Assembly: GCF_000744785.1 (NCBI RefSeq)
Contig: NZ_JQMO01000003.1
Coordinates: 2,728,001 to 2,792,000, forward strand
Reading direction: 5' to 3'
Length of the DNA stretch: 64,000 nt
Source of the DNA: Kitasatospora azatica KCTC 9699
GTDB lineage: Bacteria > Actinomycetota > Actinomycetes > Streptomycetales > Streptomycetaceae
Part shown: piece after piece, positions 61,919 to 64,000 of the stretch
How positions within the stretch are numbered: the first letter of the stretch is position 1
Layout of the letters: every line of letters starts with the position of its first letter
Position numbers and translations under genes: made by a program
The notes under the pieces: generated by a model
The model's database searches: none
What the model saw: only the letters and a program-made list of their open reading frames with translations
What the model was told of the DNA's origin: nothing

Positions 61919-61955
61919 CGAAGGCCGCCCCACCTACCGGGTGGAGCGGCCTTCG
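61919..61955. terminator. Terminator between immunity gene and DUF3151 gene
   Basis: A 10-bp stem (61919-61928 with 61946-61955) is extended by an inner 5-bp stem (61930-61934 with 61940-61944) around a 5-base loop, in a convergent gap. Confidence 0.75.
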
Positions 61956-61969
61956 CGTGTCGGTGACGG

Positions 61970-62389
61970 CTACTGCTTCAGCTCCGCGTACGCCTCGGGG
62001 CTGCTGTCGCGCAGGAAGTCCCAGCAGCGGGTGGCTTCCTCGGTCTCCTTGATCGACTCGGCGGCCCGGGCCAGGGCGGCCAGGCAGCGCAGGAAGCCGC
62101 GGTTGGCGCGGTGGTCCCACGGAACCGGCCCGTGGCCCTTCCAGCCCGCCCGGCGCAGCGAGTCCAGCCCGCGGTGGTACCCGGTCCGGGCGTAGGCGTA
62201 GGACTCCACCACCCGCCCCTCGGCGAAGGCGTCGTCGGCCAGCATCGCCCAGGCGAGCGAGAACCACGGGTAGTCCGCCGCGAGCTGGGTGGGCGACGCG
62301 GACTCCTCGGCGAGCCGGCGGTACGGCTCGGGCTCCTCGCTGAGCAGCGTCGGGGCCGGGCCCGACAGCAAGTTCTTCCGTTCAGTCAT
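61970..62389 (-). CDS. DUF3151 family protein
   Basis: A 139-residue cytosolic protein of a conserved actinobacterial family found next to the aldolase gene. Motifs seen are MTERKNLLSGPAPTLL, YPWFSLAWAMLADDA and YAYARTGYHRGLDSLRRAGWKGHGPVPW. The function is unknown. ATG 62389 gives the family length; an upstream ATG would add a Pro-rich tail. It is followed on its 3' side by a bidirectional terminator. Confidence 0.85.
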   Translation of the reverse strand: MTERKNLLSGPAPTLLSEEPEPYRRLAEESASPTQLAADYPWFSLAWAMLADDAFAEGRVVESYAYARTGYHRGLDSLRRAGWKGHGPVPWDHRANRGFLRCLAALARAAESIKETEEATRCWDFLRDSSPEAYAELKQ

Positions 62390-62463
62390 GCTCCCAGTCT
62401 GCCAGCCGTCCGAGTGGCCGCGGTGGGCCCCAGGTGGAGGTTCCGGTGGAGGTTCGGCAGACA

Positions 62464-62502
62464 CCGAGGGCCCGGCCGACGAGAAGTCGGCCGGGCCCTC
62501 GG
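62464..62502 (-). terminator. Terminator after fructose-bisphosphate aldolase gene
   Basis: A perfect 17-bp stem (62464-62480 with 62486-62502) and a 5-base loop lie 27 bases downstream of the aldolase stop. Confidence 0.85.
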
Positions 62503-62528
62503 GCAGGGACTCGGATCGCCGGGCGGTC

Positions 62529-63551
62529 CTACTTCATGCGGGTGCCGGCCGAGCGCAGGGTCTGCGCGGCCTCGAGCACCCGGGCGGCCATGCCGGCCTC
62601 GGCCAGCTTGCCCCAGGTGCGGGGGTCGTAGGTGTTCTTCTTGCCGACCTCGCCGTCGACCTTCAGCACACCGTCGTAGTTGCGGAACATGTGGTCCACG
62701 ACGGGGCGGGTGAAGGCGTACTGGGTGTCGGTGTCCAGGTTCATCTTGACCACGCCGTTCTCCAGCGCGGTGGCGATCTCCTCGGCCGAGGAGCCGGAGC
62801 CGCCGTGGAAGACGAAGTCGAACGGGTCGTTCTTGCCGTACTGGGCGCCGATCGCGTCCTGCAGGTCGCGCAGCAGCTCGGGACGGAGCACGACGTTGCC
62901 CGGCTTGTAGACGCCGTGCACGTTGCCGAAGGAGGCGGCCAGCAGGTAGCGGCCGTTCTCGCCCAGGCCCAGCGCCTCGGCGGTGCGGACGGCGTCGTTG
63001 ACCGTGGTGTAGAGGTTGTCGTTGATCTCGTGCGTGACACCGTCCTCCTCGCCGCCGGTCGGGGTGATCTCGACCTCGAGGATGATCCGGGCCGCGTGGG
63101 CCTGGGCCAGCAGCTCCTGGCCGATGGCCAGGTTGTCGGCCAGGGTCTCGGCGGAGCCGTCCCACATGTGCGACTGGAACAGCGGGTTCTGGCCCTTGGC
63201 CACGCGCTCGGCGGAGATCGCCAGCAGCGGGCGGACGTAGCCGTCCAGCTTGTCCTTGGGGCAGTGGTCGGTGTGCAGCGCGACGGTGATGTCGTACTTG
63301 GCGGCCACGATGTGGGCGAACTCGGCGAGCGCGACGGCGCCGGTCACCATGTCCTTGTTGTGCTGGCCGCCCAGGAACTCCGCACCACCGGTGGAGATCT
63401 GGATGATGCCGTCGCTCTCCGCCTCGGCGAAGCCGCGCAGAGCCGCGTGCAGCGTCTGCGACGAGGTGACGTTGATGGCCGGGTAGGCGAACTTTCCGGC
63501 CTTGGCCCGGTCGAGCATCTCGTTGTAGACGTCGGGAGTTGCGATGGGCAT
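62529..63551 (-). CDS. fbaA: Class II fructose-bisphosphate aldolase
   Basis: A 340-residue zinc-dependent aldolase of glycolysis. Zn ligands and catalytic residues are visible in ALHTDHCPK and FGNVHGVYK, and the C-terminal half has DFVFHGGSGSSAEEIATALENGVVKMNLDTDTQYA. This is the typical actinobacterial long class II form. It is a housekeeping gene and marks the return to core chromosome on the right. Confidence 0.97.
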   Translation of the reverse strand: MPIATPDVYNEMLDRAKAGKFAYPAINVTSSQTLHAALRGFAEAESDGIIQISTGGAEFLGGQHNKDMVTGAVALAEFAHIVAAKYDITVALHTDHCPKDKLDGYVRPLLAISAERVAKGQNPLFQSHMWDGSAETLADNLAIGQELLAQAHAARIILEVEITPTGGEEDGVTHEINDNLYTTVNDAVRTAEALGLGENGRYLLAASFGNVHGVYKPGNVVLRPELLRDLQDAIGAQYGKNDPFDFVFHGGSGSSAEEIATALENGVVKMNLDTDTQYAFTRPVVDHMFRNYDGVLKVDGEVGKKNTYDPRTWGKLAEAGMAARVLEAAQTLRSAGTRMK

Positions 63552-63759
63552 GCGAATCCGCTCCTGTCGGTGTGGGGCGATCGGACGACGCTGTCCGATG
63601 CTCGTAACGCCTGTGGTTCACGGCGTCGACGCGGGTACGAGGAATGAGGGTGGTCCTCGACCGCGGGCCGGACACCGGGGTCATCTTCCCAGACTCGTGC
63701 CGGAGCTTCACCTACGGGTTCACCATGCGGTCTTTCAGAGTGTCGCCATCCGGCCGCGC

Positions 63760-63772
63760 TATCCTGCGCCCG
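63760..63772 (+). promoter_or_regulatory. Candidate leaderless promoter (TATCCT) of DedA gene
   Basis: TATCCT (63760-63765) is followed after 6 bases by the GTG start at 63772, with no ribosome binding site. Confidence 0.45.
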
Positions 63773-64000
63773 TGACTAATGCCACCGCCCTAGCGGTCAA
63801 TCTCCTGGACGCCAAGTCGTTGATCAGCTCGGTCGGGACCATCGGCCTGCTCGCGATCATCTTCGCCGAGACCGGCCTGCTGATCGGTTTCTTCCTGCCT
63901 GGCGACTCACTGCTGATCCTGGCCGGGGTGGCGGCCTCCTCGGCCGCCGCCAAGGCCTTCGGGCCGGGCGTCCAGATGCCGATCGGGGTGCTGCTGCTCG
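63772..64000 (+). CDS. DedA family (SNARE-associated) membrane protein, 3' partial
   Basis: The first 76 codons of a membrane protein run off the window. The sequence has the DedA opening: a TIGLLAIIFAETGLLIGFFLPGDSLL segment with the characteristic ET(G)-FxPG(D) motif in an entrance loop, then a second hydrophobic helix. DedA proteins move lipids between membrane leaflets. GTG 63772 fits a TATCCT element 6 bases upstream and a leaderless start. Confidence 0.88.
   Translation, partial: MTNATALAVNLLDAKSLISSVGTIGLLAIIFAETGLLIGFFLPGDSLLILAGVAASSAAAKAFGPGVQMPIGVLLL

Overview
The window comes from a high-GC actinomycete, most likely Streptomyces, Kitasatospora or a close relative. The evidence is very GC-rich coding sequence, an Lsr2 nucleoid protein, mycothiol-linked enzymes, a SARP regulator, frequent GTG/TTG starts and leaderless promoters. 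It holds one large specialised-metabolism locus between two blocks of core genes.

Left core block (1-7.7 kb): the 3' part of an N,N-dimethylformamidase-beta-like gene, purC, two identical tRNA-Gly(GCC) genes, lsr2, the overlapping purS-purQ-purL operon and a sterol-carrier/maleylpyruvate-isomerase-type protein.

Aromatic polyketide glycoside cluster (about 7.8-48 kb, with outliers near 54-59.7 kb): it encodes a minimal type II PKS (KS alpha, KS beta with the Cys-to-Gln change, ACP) and a C9-type ketoreductase. Ring-forming candidates are a full-length di-domain aromatase/cyclase, a second diverged SRPBCC protein, a SnoaL-like protein and a kynurenine-formamidase-fold cyclase. A type II thioesterase, an acyl-CoA ligase, three FAD monooxygenases, a tandem ABM oxygenase, several reductases and two glycosyltransferases follow. 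Sugar genes are RmlA, RmlB, 2,3-dehydratase, 3-ketoreductase, an E1-type [2Fe-2S]/PLP 3-dehydratase, a 3,5-epimerase and, further right, a 4-ketoreductase. Together they fit a 2,3,6-trideoxyhexose of the rhodinose type, and possibly a 2,6-dideoxyhexose. An acyl-CoA carboxylase beta/epsilon pair can supply extender units. Three MFS pumps, a mycothiol S-conjugate amidase and a TetR repressor with a large palindromic operator fit export and self-protection. Eight sites with 11-bp-spaced heptamer repeats of the SARP type point at the main polyketide promoters and suggest that the SARP at 47.2-48.0 kb drives the pathway.

RiPP locus (48.2-52.4 kb): a 52-residue precursor peptide, a leader-binding (RRE) protein, an E1-like/YcaO cyclodehydratase and a SagB-type azoline dehydrogenase form an azol(in)e-peptide (TOMM) set. 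The cyclodehydratase is split by an apparent -1 frameshift next to a G5 run. A two-component system lies downstream. Sfp-type PPTase, acyl-CoA dehydrogenase-like, small conserved protein, 4-ketoreductase and membrane acyltransferase genes then follow, so the RiPP genes sit inside the polyketide locus. Whether the two pathways make one hybrid or two products cannot be decided from sequence alone.

Right block (60-64 kb): a compact type VII-secreted polymorphic toxin module (WXG100-like partner, toxin, probable immunity protein), then DUF3151, class II fructose-bisphosphate aldolase and the start of a DedA membrane protein.
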